Below, in pieces: positions 35,509-45,186 of a DNA stretch of 64,000 bases. Location: the NCBI RefSeq assembly GCF_030161595.1, contig NZ_BSUM01000001.1, positions 2,046,001-2,110,000 of the forward strand, in the 5' to 3' direction. The stretch's first letter is position 1. Each line of letters begins with the position of its first letter. A model generated the notes under the pieces. It searched no databases. It was not told where the DNA came from and saw only the letters and a list, made by a program, of their open reading frames with translations. A program made the position numbers and the translations under genes. This DNA comes from Litorihabitans aurantiacus. Its GTDB lineage: Bacteria > Actinomycetota > Actinomycetes > Actinomycetales > Beutenbergiaceae.

Positions 35509-36002
35509 ACCGGCGAGCCGGGGTGACGACGACGCGGGTGCGCCGCGTCCTCGCGGTGCTGCGGGACGGGCCGGGTGCGCAGGTGCCGGGCGACGGCGAG
35601 CGCGGCAGCGCGGTGGTCGAGTTCCTGGGCGGCGCCGTCGTACTCGTGGTCCCCCTCGTCTACCTCGTGCTCACGCTGGCGCAGCTGCAGGCGGCCGCGT
35701 TCGCGGCCGAGGGGGCCGCGCGCGACACCGGGCGCATCGTCGCGACCGCGGACGACCCCGAGCGGGCCGGGGAGCTGGCCGCGATCGGCGTCGAGCTCGC
35801 CTTCGCCGACCAGGGCATCGAGGTCGACGGCGCCGACGCGCTCGCGGTGCGGTGCGCACCGTCGTGCAGCGCACCCGGCGCCGTCGCGACGGTGAGGATC
35901 GCCGCGGACGTGCCACTGCCGTGGTGGCCGGGCGGCGCACTCACCGTGCCCGTGACCGCCGAGGCCGTCACGGTGATCGACAGCTACCGGGTGCGCTCGT
36001 GA
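35505..36002 (+). CDS. TadE-like pseudopilin
   Basis: 165 residues, GTG overlapping the preceding stop. The hydrophilic ~35-residue leader ends in GERGSAVVEFLGGAVVLVVP, the TadE prepilin-like motif with Glu at +5 relative to the helix start, followed by VYLVLTLAQLQAAAFAAEGA and a periplasmic domain with a Cys pair (AVRCAPSCSAP). Confidence 0.8.
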   Translation: MNRRAGVTTTRVRRVLAVLRDGPGAQVPGDGERGSAVVEFLGGAVVLVVPLVYLVLTLAQLQAAAFAAEGAARDTGRIVATADDPERAGELAAIGVELAFADQGIEVDGADALAVRCAPSCSAPGAVATVRIAADVPLPWWPGGALTVPVTAEAVTVIDSYRVRS

Positions 36003-36448
36003 GGCACGCCCGCGCCGCCGACCCCGAGAGCGGCCGGATCCTCGTGCTCACGCTCGGGGCGGTCGCCGTCGCCGTCGCGCTCGTGGCGGTCATCGCGACG
36101 GCGAGCGCGGTCTACCTCGACCGCAAGGCCCTCCTCTCGCTCGCCGACTCCGCCGCCGCCTACGCCGCGAGCCAGGTCGACTCCGATGCGTACTTCTCGG
36201 GCGGCGAGCTCGCCGTGACCGATGCATCGGTGCGCGCCAGCGTCGCCGACTTCCTCGAGACGGCGCCGTCGTCGCTCACCGATGCGCCCGGGCTCGCCGT
36301 CACGGCGCCCACCGGCACGCCCGACGGCGGCACGACCGCCCAGGTGACGCTGACCGCGCTCTCGCGGCCCGCGTTCCTCCCGTGGGTCCTGGCGCCGTGG
36401 AGCGACGGGATCACGATGACCGTGACGAGCTCGGCACGGGCGTCCTGA
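35999..36448 (+). CDS. TadG-like pilus assembly protein
   Basis: 149 residues, GTG overlapping the preceding stop. DPESGRILVLTLGAVAVAVA is the N-terminal TadG-type helix, followed by DRKALLSLADSAAAYAASQV and an extracytoplasmic beta-rich segment. Short for TadG and lacking a VWA domain, so it matches the truncated TadG-like proteins of actinobacterial Tad loci. Its 3' end overlaps the convergent LacI gene by 38 bases. Confidence 0.78.
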   Translation: MRHARAADPESGRILVLTLGAVAVAVALVAVIATASAVYLDRKALLSLADSAAAYAASQVDSDAYFSGGELAVTDASVRASVADFLETAPSSLTDAPGLAVTAPTGTPDGGTTAQVTLTALSRPAFLPWVLAPWSDGITMTVTSSARAS

Positions 36449-37448
36449 CCCCTCCGCCGCCCGGCCAGTACAGCGCGACCGGCAGCCGGCGCTGCGAGGT
36501 CTCGACCGCCTCGTCGGAGTCGGAGCCGGAGCCCGGCCGCGACGCGACCGCGGCCGCGGCCATCGCCGCCACCAGCGCGGCCATCGCCTCGCGGCCGACC
36601 TCCTCGCCGTCGACGTCGATCGCCGGCACGTCGCCCCCGATCGCGTCGGCCACGAGCCGCTCCGCGCTCACCAGCACCTCGCCGGGTGAGGCGATCCCGC
36701 GGGCGCGCAGCGCGAACACGAGCCCCAGCCCCACTGACGTCGCGTACGGGATCGCGGCGCTCGCCCCGGAGGCGAGCACGTCCTCGACCGCGCCGGTCCC
36801 GGCGGCGAACGTGGCCGGGAACGGGCCGAGCCGGTGCAGGTCGGCCCGCCCGTGCGTCGCGGCTGCGACGGCGGCGGCCCGCTGCCCGTCCTGCCACGAC
36901 CCGTCGGGCCCACCGAGGTAGACGACCGAGCGGTGCCCGGCACCCACCAGGTGGTCGGCCAGCGCGCCGAAGGCCGAGGCGGTGTCGGCGACGATCGACT
37001 CCATCCCGGCGATCTCGCGGTCCACCAGCACCGTCGGGACCAGGGCACCGACGGCACGCACGAGGGCGTCCGGGCCGCGCGGCGCCACGAGCACCAGCCC
37101 GTCGACCTGGGTCGCGAGGCGCGTCAGGCCGGCCAGCTCCGCCTCGTCCGCGATCGGGTGCACGGCCACCGTCAGCTGGAGGTCCGCCGCCTCGGCACGC
37201 GCCTGGGCGCCCGCGATGATCGGCGTGAAGAAGGTGTTCTCCAGCGTCGGCACCACGAGCGCGACGATGCCGGTGCGGCCGCGCGCGAGGTGGCTCGCCG
37301 CGCGGTTGCGCACGAACCCCAGCTCCTGCGCGGCCGCGAGCACGCGCGCCACGGTCGCGGGCGCCACCAGCTCGGCCCGGCTCAGGGCGCGCGACGCCGT
37401 CGCCTTCGACACCCCGGCCCTGCTCGCCACATCGGCCAGTGTCGGCAC
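36411..37448 (-). CDS. LacI-family transcriptional regulator
   Basis: 345 residues from the GTG at 37448, preceded by GGGAGGCG. Helix-turn-helix PTLADVASRAGVSKATASRA at residues 2-21 with the hinge GFVRNRAASHLARGRTG, then a periplasmic-binding-like effector domain (IVALVVPTLENTFFTPIIAG, LVLVAPRGPDALV, VLVDREIAGMESIVAD). Divergent from the PotABCD-like operon and flanked by three CAACCGGTT-type sites, so it should control both itself and that importer. The long C-terminal Ala/Gly/Ser stretch after ~310 is unusual, and the effector is unknown. Confidence 0.9.
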   Translation of the reverse strand: MPTLADVASRAGVSKATASRALSRAELVAPATVARVLAAAQELGFVRNRAASHLARGRTGIVALVVPTLENTFFTPIIAGAQARAEAADLQLTVAVHPIADEAELAGLTRLATQVDGLVLVAPRGPDALVRAVGALVPTVLVDREIAGMESIVADTASAFGALADHLVGAGHRSVVYLGGPDGSWQDGQRAAAVAAATHGRADLHRLGPFPATFAAGTGAVEDVLASGASAAIPYATSVGLGLVFALRARGIASPGEVLVSAERLVADAIGGDVPAIDVDGEEVGREAMAALVAAMAAAAVASRPGSGSDSDEAVETSQRRLPVALYWPGGGGVRTPVPSSSRSS

Positions 37449-37523
37449 CCGTCGCCTCCCGGCTCGTTGATCGATCGTGAGCCGCGCCGTCCTCGGCGCC
37501 GCCCTCGTCACCCTACGAGAACG

Positions 37524-37537
37524 CACAACCGGTTGCA
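37524..37537. promoter_or_regulatory. LacI operator O1
   Basis: GCACAACCGGTTGC contains the perfect decamer CAACCGGTTG (37526-37535), the CG-centred dyad typical of LacI/GalR sites, 76 bases upstream of the regulator start. Confidence 0.75.
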
Positions 37538-37613
37538 TCCGCAGCCGCTCCACGTTTTACACGCTGTTCACCGGGGCGGTACCCGCGGGTCACCGCACCC
37601 GCTACCGTTGACC

Positions 37614-37638
37614 GCAACCGATTGTGCAACCGGTTCCA
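37614..37638. promoter_or_regulatory. LacI operators O2 and O3, adjacent
   Basis: GCAACCGATTGT (37614-37625) and TGCAACCGGTTCCA (37625-37638) are two copies of the O1 motif sharing one base, 67 bases before the permease start. Two helix-turn pairs side by side suggest cooperative repression. O1 lies about 90 bp away, suitable for looping. Confidence 0.72.
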
Positions 37639-37704
37639 CCTCGCTTCGCGCGATCCGCTCCCGAGGCGGGACCTCCACCATCCACGACACGGACGGAGAC
37701 CGCC

Positions 37705-38525
37705 GTGATCTCGCGCCGCACCGGACTGCTCCTGATCCCGGGCCTCGTGCTGCTGCTCGCCGGCTTCCTCGTGCCGTCGATCGCCATGCTGCTCGCACCC
37801 CCGGGCGTCACGCCGGGCGACGTGCTGACGCGCCTCGGTCAGATGCTCACCGACCCCTACGACCTCGCGATCGTGTGGCGCACGGTGAAGCTGGGCCTGA
37901 TCGTCACCCTCATCTGCCTCGTGCTCGGCTTCCCGATCGCCTACCTGCTCGCGCGCTCGACGTCGCGCTGGTCCGGCGTGCTGCTCGCACTCGCGATCTT
38001 CCCGCTGCTCCTGAGCAACGTCGTGCGCACCTTCGGGTGGCTGGTGGTGCTGGGGTCCAACGGGGCGATCGGCCGCGTGCTGGTCGCGCTCGGTCTGACG
38101 GACCGGGCGCCGCAGCTGCTCTACACCGAGCTCGCCATCGTGCTCGGCCTGACCCAGCTCTTCCTGCCGCTCGCGATCATCTCCTGCTACTCCGCCGTCG
38201 CCCAGGTCGACCCCGGGCTCGACGACGCCGCCCGCGGCCTCGGCGCCTCGCGCACCCGCACGTTCTGGGGCGTCGTGACGCCGCTGTCCGCCCCCGGGCT
38301 CGTCGTCGCCGCCACCCTCGTGTTCGCGGGGAGCGCGACGGCGTACACCACCCCGTACCTGCTCGGCGGCTCCAGCCAGCGCATGCTCTCCACGCAGCTG
38401 TTCTCCTACGCCAGCGTCAGCATCGACTGGGCCGCGGCCAGCGCGACGGCGCTCATCATGACCGTGCTGGTCTTCGCCGTCTCCGGGCTGTCCTCGCTCG
38501 CCGCGCGACGGGGGCCACCTCGTGA
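37705..38525 (+). pseudogene. ABC transporter permease (PotB-like), frameshifted at its last codons
   Basis: The GTG at 37705 has GGAG 8 nt upstream. ~270 residues, six helices with the coupling loop LDDAARGLGASRTRTFWGVV before TPLSAPGLVVA. At the G run 38510-38514 one G appears missing: restored, the protein ends ARRGATS at a stop overlapping the next GTG start. As written, the frame runs on for hundreds of meaningless residues. PotB/PotC-type permeases import polyamines and other small cations. Confidence 0.88.
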
Positions 38526-39319
38526 AGCAGCGCCGCCCCGTGGCGGCGGCGCTCGCCGTCGCCGGCTACGTCGTGATGATCGTGCCGATCCTCTTCGTCG
38601 TCGCCACCGCCTTCACCGGCGGCAGCACGCTGCGCTTCCCGCCCGAGGGCGTCTCGCTGCAGTGGTTCGAGGCCGCGTTCGCCTACTCGCCCTTCATCAG
38701 CGCGATGGTCTCGAGCCTCCAGCTCGCGGCGCTCGCCACGTTCTTCGCCCTGCTCCTGGGCGTGCCGGCGACCCTCGCGATCCACCGTGGCCGCCTGCCC
38801 GGCAAGGGCCTGGTGGAGGGGCTCTTCCTCTCGCCGCTGATCGTGCCCGAGCTCGTCGTCGGGCTCGCACTCTTCCAGCAGCTGATGATCGGTCTGCGGC
38901 TGGACAACTTCACCGTGCTGCTCGTGGGCCACACGGTGCTGATGCTGCCGTACGCCGTCCGCGTCACGGGGGCCTCGCTCGCGCTGGCCGACCCGTTCGT
39001 GGAGGAGGCGGCCCGCGGGCTCGGCGCGTCCCCGCTGCGCACGTTCTTCTCGGTCACGCTGCCGCTGCTGCGGCCCGGCATCTTCTCGGCCGCGCTGCTC
39101 AGCTTCGTGACGTCGTTCAACAACGTCCCGCTCTCGCTGCTCCTGCAGAGCCGCGACTTCCGCACCCTGCCGGTCACGATGCTCGACTACGTCCAGCAGA
39201 GCTACGACCCCATGGTCGCCGCCACCAGCACCATCATCCTCGCGGGCACCGTGCTCGTCGCCGTCGTCGCCGAGCGCACGGTCGGCTTCGCCCGCATCTT
39301 CGGAGGGATCAACCGATGA
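38522..39319 (+). CDS. ABC transporter permease (PotC-like)
   Basis: 265 residues from the GTG at 38522. Six helices, first AALAVAGYVVMIVPILFVVA; coupling loop VEEAARGLGASPLRTFFSVT then LPLLRPGIF. Pairs with the upstream permease. Its stop overlaps the ATPase start by four bases. Confidence 0.92.
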   Translation: MKQRRPVAAALAVAGYVVMIVPILFVVATAFTGGSTLRFPPEGVSLQWFEAAFAYSPFISAMVSSLQLAALATFFALLLGVPATLAIHRGRLPGKGLVEGLFLSPLIVPELVVGLALFQQLMIGLRLDNFTVLLVGHTVLMLPYAVRVTGASLALADPFVEEAARGLGASPLRTFFSVTLPLLRPGIFSAALLSFVTSFNNVPLSLLLQSRDFRTLPVTMLDYVQQSYDPMVAATSTIILAGTVLVAVVAERTVGFARIFGGINR

Positions 39320-40331
39320 CCGTCGCCGCGCAGTTCCAGCAGGTGACCCAGCGCTTCGGCGACTTCACCGCCGTCGACGCGATCGACCTCACCATCCCCG
39401 CCGGGCAGTTCACCACGCTGCTCGGACCGAGCGGCTGCGGCAAGACGACGTCGCTGCGCATGCTCGCGGGCTACACCGTCCCGACGTCGGGCACGATCCT
39501 CATCGACGGCGTCGACGCCACGCGCACCCCGCCCGAGCGCCGCGGCCTCGGCATGGTCTTCCAGTCCTACGCGCTCTTCCCGCACATGACCGTGGCCGAG
39601 AACGTCGGCTACGGGCTCAAGCTGCGCAAGGTCGGCGCGGCGGAGCGCCGGCGCGTCGTCGAGGAGACGCTCGACCTCGTCGGCCTCGGCCACCTGGCCG
39701 GCAGCCGCCCGAAGAAGCTCTCCGGCGGCCAGCAGCAGCGCGTCGCGCTCGCCCGCGCCATCGCGATCCGCCCGAAGCTGCTGCTGCTCGACGAGCCGCT
39801 GTCCAACCTCGACGCGCGGCTCCGCATCCACATGCGCGCCGAGCTGCGCCGCATCCAGGCCGAGACCGGCCTCACCGTCGTACTGGTGACGCACGACCAG
39901 GACGAGGCGCTCGAGCTCTCCGACCAGATGGTCGTCATGCGCGAGGGCCGCATCCTGCAGGCCGGCGCGCCGCAGGACGTGTTCCCCTCCCCGCGAACCG
40001 GCACGTGGCCGAGTTCCTCGGGTACGAGAACTTCCTGGTCGCCGCCGACGGCGCCGTCCGCACCGTGCGTCCCGAGCACCTGCGGGTGCTGCCCGGGCTC
40101 GGCGAGCACGACGGCGAGCCCGGCTCGTGCGACGGCCTCACCCTCGAGGGGGTCGTCGTCGACGTCGCCTTCCGGGGTGTCGACCGCGTCGTCACGGTCG
40201 ACGCCGACGACGCGACCGGCACCACCGTGCGGCTCACGGCCGACGTGCGCGACAGCGCGCTCACCGCGAGCCCGGGGGACCGCATCCTCCTGCGCGCGGA
40301 CGCCGCGCACGTCGTCGCGCTCGCCGGCTGA
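39316..40331 (+). pseudogene. ABC transporter ATPase (PotA-like), frameshifted after the catalytic domain
   Basis: The ATG at 39316 leads a complete ABC domain: Walker A LLGPSGCGKTTSLRMLAGYT (about 36-55), FQSYALFPHMTVAENVGYG, signature LSGGQQQRVALARAI, Walker B LLLLDEPLSNLDARLR, VLVTHDQDEALELSD. In the C run 39989-39992 one C is missing; restored, SPANRHVAEFLGYENFLVAA joins a TOBE domain (DGLTLEGVVVDVAFRGVDRV) ending at 40331. The FQSYALFPHMT loop is typical of the PotA/UgpC/MalK group. Confidence 0.9.
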
Positions 40332-40424
40332 CGGCTCTCCGTCCGTCCGTCCTGCCCCCTCCACCTCCGCTCCCTGCACCCCCGTCCCGCATCTCAGCCC
40401 GCACCCGCTCCGGAAGGCCCCGCC

Positions 40425-41504
40425 ATGACCCGCCCCGCCCCCCGCCAGCTCACCGCCGCCGCCGCGGTGCTCGCCGCCACCGCCCTGCTCGCCGCCTGCT
40501 CCGGCGGCGACGCCGGATCCGGTGACGGCGGCAGCGGCGACTCCATCGTCGTCAGCACCTTCCCGTTCGGCGTCGAGCAGTTCCAGGAGGCGGTCGTCGA
40601 CCCCTTCACCGAGGCCACCGGCATCGAGGTCGAGATCGAGACCGGCTCGAACGCCGACCGCCTCAGCCAGCTCGAGCTCGCGGGCGACCGTTCCGGCGTC
40701 GACGTCATGCTCATCTCCGACGCGTTCGCCGCCTCCGGCCAGGAGAAGGAGCTGTTCGAGTCCTTCGGTGAGGCCGAGGTCCCGAACCTGGGCGAGATCG
40801 CCGACTTCGCCGTCGAGGAGGGCTTCGACGGTCCGGCGTACAGCTACCAGCTCAACGGGATCCTCTACAACACCGACGAGGTCACCGCCGAGCAGGCCGC
40901 GGACTGGGAGCTCTTCGCCGACCCCGCGCTCGCCGGCCGCCTCGCGTTCCCCGACTTCTCCGTGACCGCCGGCCAGCTCGCGGTCTCGGGCGTCGCCGAC
41001 AGCTACGGCGACGGCCCCTACGACATCGACACGGCCTACGAGGTCATCGGATCCTGGGCGCCCGGGATCCTGCAGTTCTACTCCTCCTCGACCGAGGTCA
41101 CGAACCTGCTGACGCAGGGCGAGATCGTCGCCGCCGACTCCCTCAACGGGTTCGCGACGACGCTGGTCGCCTCCGGCGAGCCCGTCGCCTGGACGGCGCC
41201 CGCGGAGGGTCGCTACATGGCCACGAACCGCGCGATGGTCCCGGTCGGTGCGCCGAACTCCGAGGGTGCGCACGCCTTCATCGACTACCTCCTGAGCGTC
41301 GAGGCGCAGACCGCCTCGGCCGACCTGGTCGGCGACCTGCCGGTCAACCTGGCCGCGGAGGTCCCGGCGGAGCTCACCGACGTCGTCGGCGACATCGCGG
41401 CCGACCCGATCGCGGCCGGTTACGCGACGCTCGACCCGGCCGAGACGACGCCGAACCGCGCCGCGTGGCTCGACCGCTTCGCTCGCGAGGTGTCCTCGCG
41501 CTGA
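40425..41504 (+). CDS. ABC transporter substrate-binding lipoprotein (PotD/PotF-like)
   Basis: 359 residues. Signal peptide with lipobox LLAAC at residue ~26 and a Gly/Asp/Ser-rich tether, then a family-1 solute-binding fold: IVVSTFPFGVEQFQEAVVDP, FTEATGIEVEIETGSNADRL, YQLNGILYNTDEVTAEQAAD, PALAGRLAFPDFSVTAGQLA. Similar to spermidine/putrescine binders, but the ligand residues cannot be assigned by eye. Its partner permeases, ATPase and the deaminase gene are contiguous. Confidence 0.88.
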   Translation: MTRPAPRQLTAAAAVLAATALLAACSGGDAGSGDGGSGDSIVVSTFPFGVEQFQEAVVDPFTEATGIEVEIETGSNADRLSQLELAGDRSGVDVMLISDAFAASGQEKELFESFGEAEVPNLGEIADFAVEEGFDGPAYSYQLNGILYNTDEVTAEQAADWELFADPALAGRLAFPDFSVTAGQLAVSGVADSYGDGPYDIDTAYEVIGSWAPGILQFYSSSTEVTNLLTQGEIVAADSLNGFATTLVASGEPVAWTAPAEGRYMATNRAMVPVGAPNSEGAHAFIDYLLSVEAQTASADLVGDLPVNLAAEVPAELTDVVGDIAADPIAAGYATLDPAETTPNRAAWLDRFAREVSSR

Positions 41505-42655
41505 TGACGTCGCTCCTGTCCAGCACGACCACCTCCCCCGCCGTCCACCCCGACGAGCTGCGCCGGCTGCCGAAGGCCGACCTGCACTGCCACCTCATCG
41601 GCACGGTGCGGGCCTCGACCTTCGCGCAGCTCGCGCGGCGCGAGAAGCTCGAGCTCCCGGACACCCCGGAGCGCATCTTCGCCGACATCAACTCCCTGCC
41701 GCCGGACCCCTCGCTCTACGAGGGCACCCGGATCCCGGTGCCGCAGGGGCGCTCGGCGGACGAGCCGGCCGTCTCCTACTCCCTGTTCCAGGTCTCGGCC
41801 TGGGTGGTGGAGGTCCTGCGCGACGCCGACGACCTCACCCGCATCACCTACGAGGCGTTCGAGGACGCCCACCGCACGAGCGGCACCCGCCACCTGGAGC
41901 TGTTCTTCGACGCGCTGCCGCCGCACCTGGAGCACCTGGGCTACCGCGGCGCGATCGAGGCGTACGCCGAGGGCATCCGCCTGGCCGAGCGCGACTTCGG
42001 CATGACCGGGCTGATGATCCAGGGCATCGACCGCAGCCGGAGCGGCGCGGAGGCGCTCGAGGTGGTGCGGCGCGTCGTGGACAACCCGCACGACGTCGTC
42101 GCCGGGATCGGGCTCGACAACCTCGAGACCGCCGGCCCGCCGGAGCGCTTCGCGGACGCCTACCGCCTCGCGGGCGAGGCCGGACTCGGGCGCACGGCGC
42201 ACTCCTCCGAGCACGCGCCGACCGCCGTCAACACGATCACGTGCCTCGACCTCCTGGGCTGCGACCGCATCGACCACGGCTACTACGTCCTCGAGGACGA
42301 CGCCGTGGTGGAGCGGATGCGCGAGCAGCAGGTGGCGTTCACGGTGGCCTCGACGACGTCGCGCCGGTCCTGGCGGCCGTGGCGGCGCGCCTCGATCCAG
42401 GCGATGCTCGAGGCCGGTCTGAACGTGATCCCGTGCTCGGACGACCCCGGGATGTTCCCGACGTCGCTGGCCGCCGAGTACGGCATCGCGCACGAACGGA
42501 TCGGTGCGAGCCGCGAGCAGCTCGCGGACATGGCGGTGGCGAGCATCGACGCGTCCTGGCTGCCGGCGGAGAGGAAGGCGGCGGCGCACGAGGCGTTCGC
42601 GGCCGAGGTGGCGGCGTTCCGCACGGGCGGTGCCGCGCCGTCGTCGACCGCCTGA
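41504..42655 (+). CDS. Adenosine deaminase-family metal hydrolase
   Basis: 383 residues, ATG overlapping the binding-protein stop. TIM-barrel amidohydrolase: metal site KADLHCHLIGTVRAST (about residues 25-40), SSEHAPTAVNTITCL, RIDHGYYVLEDDAVV, and the catalytic Asp in PCSDDPGMFPTSLAAEY. These are the adenosine/adenine/AMP deaminase motifs. It converts an aminopurine (adenine, adenosine or a modified form) to the oxo product with NH3 release. As the last gene of a LacI-regulated importer operon it probably acts on the imported compound. Confidence 0.86.
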   Translation: MTSLLSSTTTSPAVHPDELRRLPKADLHCHLIGTVRASTFAQLARREKLELPDTPERIFADINSLPPDPSLYEGTRIPVPQGRSADEPAVSYSLFQVSAWVVEVLRDADDLTRITYEAFEDAHRTSGTRHLELFFDALPPHLEHLGYRGAIEAYAEGIRLAERDFGMTGLMIQGIDRSRSGAEALEVVRRVVDNPHDVVAGIGLDNLETAGPPERFADAYRLAGEAGLGRTAHSSEHAPTAVNTITCLDLLGCDRIDHGYYVLEDDAVVERMREQQVAFTVASTTSRRSWRPWRRASIQAMLEAGLNVIPCSDDPGMFPTSLAAEYGIAHERIGASREQLADMAVASIDASWLPAERKAAAHEAFAAEVAAFRTGGAAPSSTA

Positions 42656-42669
42656 CGCGGCGCCACCGG

Positions 42670-42712
42670 ACGGGGCCGGTCGACGGCGCGCATCGCCGTC
42701 GACCGGTCCCGT
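42670..42712. terminator. Bidirectional terminator
   Basis: Arms 42670-42688 and 42694-42712 pair at 18 of 19 positions around CGCAT's five bases, between the convergent deaminase (ends 42655) and ecfT (ends 42722). Confidence 0.85.
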
Positions 42713-42721
42713 CGGCCGTGC

Positions 42722-43507
42722 TCAGGCCGGGAGCGCGCCCGCGGCGCGCGGCGCCAGGAGCGCGAGCCACGCGAGCAGCGCCACCCCCGCCACCAGCGCG
42801 CCGTCGGGCCACCCCAGCGCGACGGGGCGCCACACGGTCCGCGGGCCCGGGCCGAGACCGCGCGACTCCAGCGCGAACGCGGTCCGCTCCGAGGACCGGA
42901 TCGAGACCACGAGCAGCGTGAAGGCGCACCGCGCGAGGGCACGGACGCCCAGCCGCGGTTCGCGACTCGCCCGTCCCCGTCGGCGCTCGCTCACCGGCAG
43001 CCGCACGGCGTGCGCGCGCGTGATCGTGCGCCACTGCCGCGGCAGCTCCCCGAGCAGGCGGTGACCCGCCAGCAGCGCGTACGCGATGCGCGGGCTGAGC
43101 CGCGCGTGTTGCACGAGGCTGACCACGAGTCGGCGCGGCTCGGCGCTCGTCGCGAACGCCACCGCCCCCACCCCGATGACGAGCGCCCGGAGCGCGAGCA
43201 CCACGCCGATGCTCAGCCCCTCCGCCGTCACCCGCACCGGCGCGTCCGGCCAGAGCGGCTCGCCCGGCCGCGCGAGCGCGTTCACCACCACCAGCCCCGT
43301 CCCGAACAGCAGGAACGGGACCTGGGCGCGCGCGAACCGCCACGGGTGCAGCCGCGCACCGACGCACGCGCCGACGGCGAGCGCGCCGTACAGCGCCACG
43401 AGCGGGAGCGGCTCCGTCAGGAGGAGCGTCAGCACCGAGAGCGCGAGCACCAGCGCGAGCAGCACGCTCGGGTTGCGGCGCACGAGCCAGGGCGCGGACC
43501 TGCTCAC
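42722..43507 (-). CDS. ECF transporter transmembrane subunit EcfT
   Basis: 261 residues from the GTG at 43507, overlapping the ATPase gene. Four to five helices; the cytoplasmic coupling helices show the Ala-Arg-Gly-like signature regions expected of EcfT ([17 protein letters not shown] near residue 215). Couples the ATPases to the substrate-binding EcfS. Last gene of the TPP-riboswitch operon. Confidence 0.88.
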   Translation of the reverse strand: MSRSAPWLVRRNPSVLLALVLALSVLTLLLTEPLPLVALYGALAVGACVGARLHPWRFARAQVPFLLFGTGLVVVNALARPGEPLWPDAPVRVTAEGLSIGVVLALRALVIGVGAVAFATSAEPRRLVVSLVQHARLSPRIAYALLAGHRLLGELPRQWRTITRAHAVRLPVSERRRGRASREPRLGVRALARCAFTLLVVSIRSSERTAFALESRGLGPGPRTVWRPVALGWPDGALVAGVALLAWLALLAPRAAGALPA

Positions 43508-45186
43508 GCGGCCACCGCGACGTCGTCCGCGAGCCGCTCGAGCACGGCGAGCGCGCCGCGCACGGGCACGTCGTGCTCCACGAGGAACCCCAGCAGCGCG
43601 GGCACGCTCATCCCCGCGGCGGCGAGCGCCGTCGCATCGCGCAGGAACGCCTCCGGGGTCAGGTCGGCCGCGACGCCACCGCCCGCGACCACGACGACGC
43701 GGTCGGCCCACGCGGCCACGGCGCGCAGGTCGTGGCTCGTCAGGGCGACGGCGAGCCCGCCGTCGGCCGCCTCACGCAGCGCGGCCATCGCGGCCCGGGT
43801 CGCGGCGCGGTCGAGGCCGAACCCGGGTTCGTCCGCGAGCAGCACGGGGCGCTCGTGCGCGAGCATCGCCGCGAGGCTGAGCCGCCGCTTCTGCCCGCCC
43901 GAGAGCGTGTAGGGGCTCCGATCCGCCCAGTCCCGCAGGTCGAACGCGTCGAGCAGCTCCGCCACCCGCCCGGGGGCGACCGCACCGAACGCGATCTCGC
44001 CGGTCACCGTGGCGGCGACGAGCTGGTGCTCCGGGTCCTGGAACACCAGGCCCGCACGCGGCCCCTCCACCGTGCCCGCGGCCGGGGCCTCCAGGCCCGC
44101 GAGTGCCGCCAGCAGCGTGGACTTGCCCGCACCGTTGGCTCCCACGATCGCCGTCAGCGCACCGGCGCGCAGGTCGAGGTCGACGTCGCGCAGCACCTCA
44201 CGACCGCCCGCCCGCACGGCGAGGCCGCGCGTGCGCAGCACGACCTCGCGCGTTCTCGACCCCGCCGGCAGTCCCGACGGCGCCGCCGCGGCCTCGCGCG
44301 CGAGCGCCAGCAGGGCGCGCCGCACGTCGTCGGACGCGAGCCCGCCGCCGAGCCCGAGGAGCGCCTCGAGCTCGGCGTCCAGCGGCAGCCAGCACCCCTG
44401 GCGCAGCAGCGCGCGACCGTGGCGCGCGAGCACGTCCGCCGTCGGGCCGTCGGCGAGCACCCGGCCCGAGCGCGCCAGGGCGATCGTGCGCGGCGGCAGC
44501 CCCGCGCTCCCCGCCTGTCCGGCCCACTCGTCGAGGCGGTGCTCCACGAGCACCACGGCGACGTCGTCACCCACGCGGGCGACGGCGTCGCGCACCGCCG
44601 CCACGCCCGGCGCGTCCAGCATCGACGTCGGCTCGTCCAGCAGGAGCACCCGCGGCCGCGCGACGGTGGCGGCCGCGAGCGCCACGCGCTGCAGCTCGCC
44701 GCCGGAGAGCTCACCGCTGGCGCGTTCGCGCAGGTGGGCCGCGCCGGCGACGACGAGCGCACCCTCCACCGCAGGGCCGATCCGCTCGGGCGGGACGGCG
44801 CGGTTCTCGAGCGGCAGCGCGACCTCGTCGGCCACCAGCGTCAGGCAGACGCCGGTGACCGGGTCCTGCGCGACCGTCCCCACGTGCGCCGAGGTCGCCG
44901 CGACGCCGTCGCTCACGGGGTCGACCGGGAACACGGAGCCGCCCCTGCCACCCTCGCCGCCCCCCACGCGCAGCGTGCCGGTCACGTGGGCCCGCACGTG
45001 CTGCGGCACCGCGCCGGCGAGCGTGCGCAGGAGGGTCGTCTTGCCGGAGCCGGAGGGTCCGAGCACGAGGACGTGCTCGCCGGGGGCGACGTCGGCGGTG
45101 AGGGGACCCACGCCGTCGCCACCCGGCAGCACGACCTCGAGGCCGACCGCGTGCACGACCGGGCGCACGACGGCGTCAGCGCTCAC
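43504..45186 (-). CDS. ECF transporter ATPase, two ABC domains fused (EcfA1-EcfA2)
   Basis: 560 residues from the GTG at 45186. Two complete nucleotide-binding domains in one chain: first [18 protein letters not shown] (about 40), [31 protein letters not shown]; second [18 protein letters not shown] (about 345), [30 protein letters not shown]. The fused form is common in actinobacterial YkoD-type transporters, the ATPases of thiamine-precursor importers. Overlaps EcfS by 11 bases. Confidence 0.92.
   Translation of the reverse strand: MSADAVVRPVVHAVGLEVVLPGGDGVGPLTADVAPGEHVLVLGPSGSGKTTLLRTLAGAVPQHVRAHVTGTLRVGGGEGGRGGSVFPVDPVSDGVAATSAHVGTVAQDPVTGVCLTLVADEVALPLENRAVPPERIGPAVEGALVVAGAAHLRERASGELSGGELQRVALAAATVARPRVLLLDEPTSMLDAPGVAAVRDAVARVGDDVAVVLVEHRLDEWAGQAGSAGLPPRTIALARSGRVLADGPTADVLARHGRALLRQGCWLPLDAELEALLGLGGGLASDDVRRALLALAREAAAAPSGLPAGSRTREVVLRTRGLAVRAGGREVLRDVDLDLRAGALTAIVGANGAGKSTLLAALAGLEAPAAGTVEGPRAGLVFQDPEHQLVAATVTGEIAFGAVAPGRVAELLDAFDLRDWADRSPYTLSGGQKRRLSLAAMLAHERPVLLADEPGFGLDRAATRAAMAALREAADGGLAVALTSHDLRAVAAWADRVVVVAGGGVAADLTPEAFLRDATALAAAGMSVPALLGFLVEHDVPVRGALAVLERLADDVAVAA

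Noticed and set aside
37624-40428. A 934-codon frame apparently fusing a permease to an ATPase
   Set aside because: The middle third is a low-complexity Arg/Ala frame overlapping the second permease gene. The fusion is caused by missing bases at 38510 and 39989.
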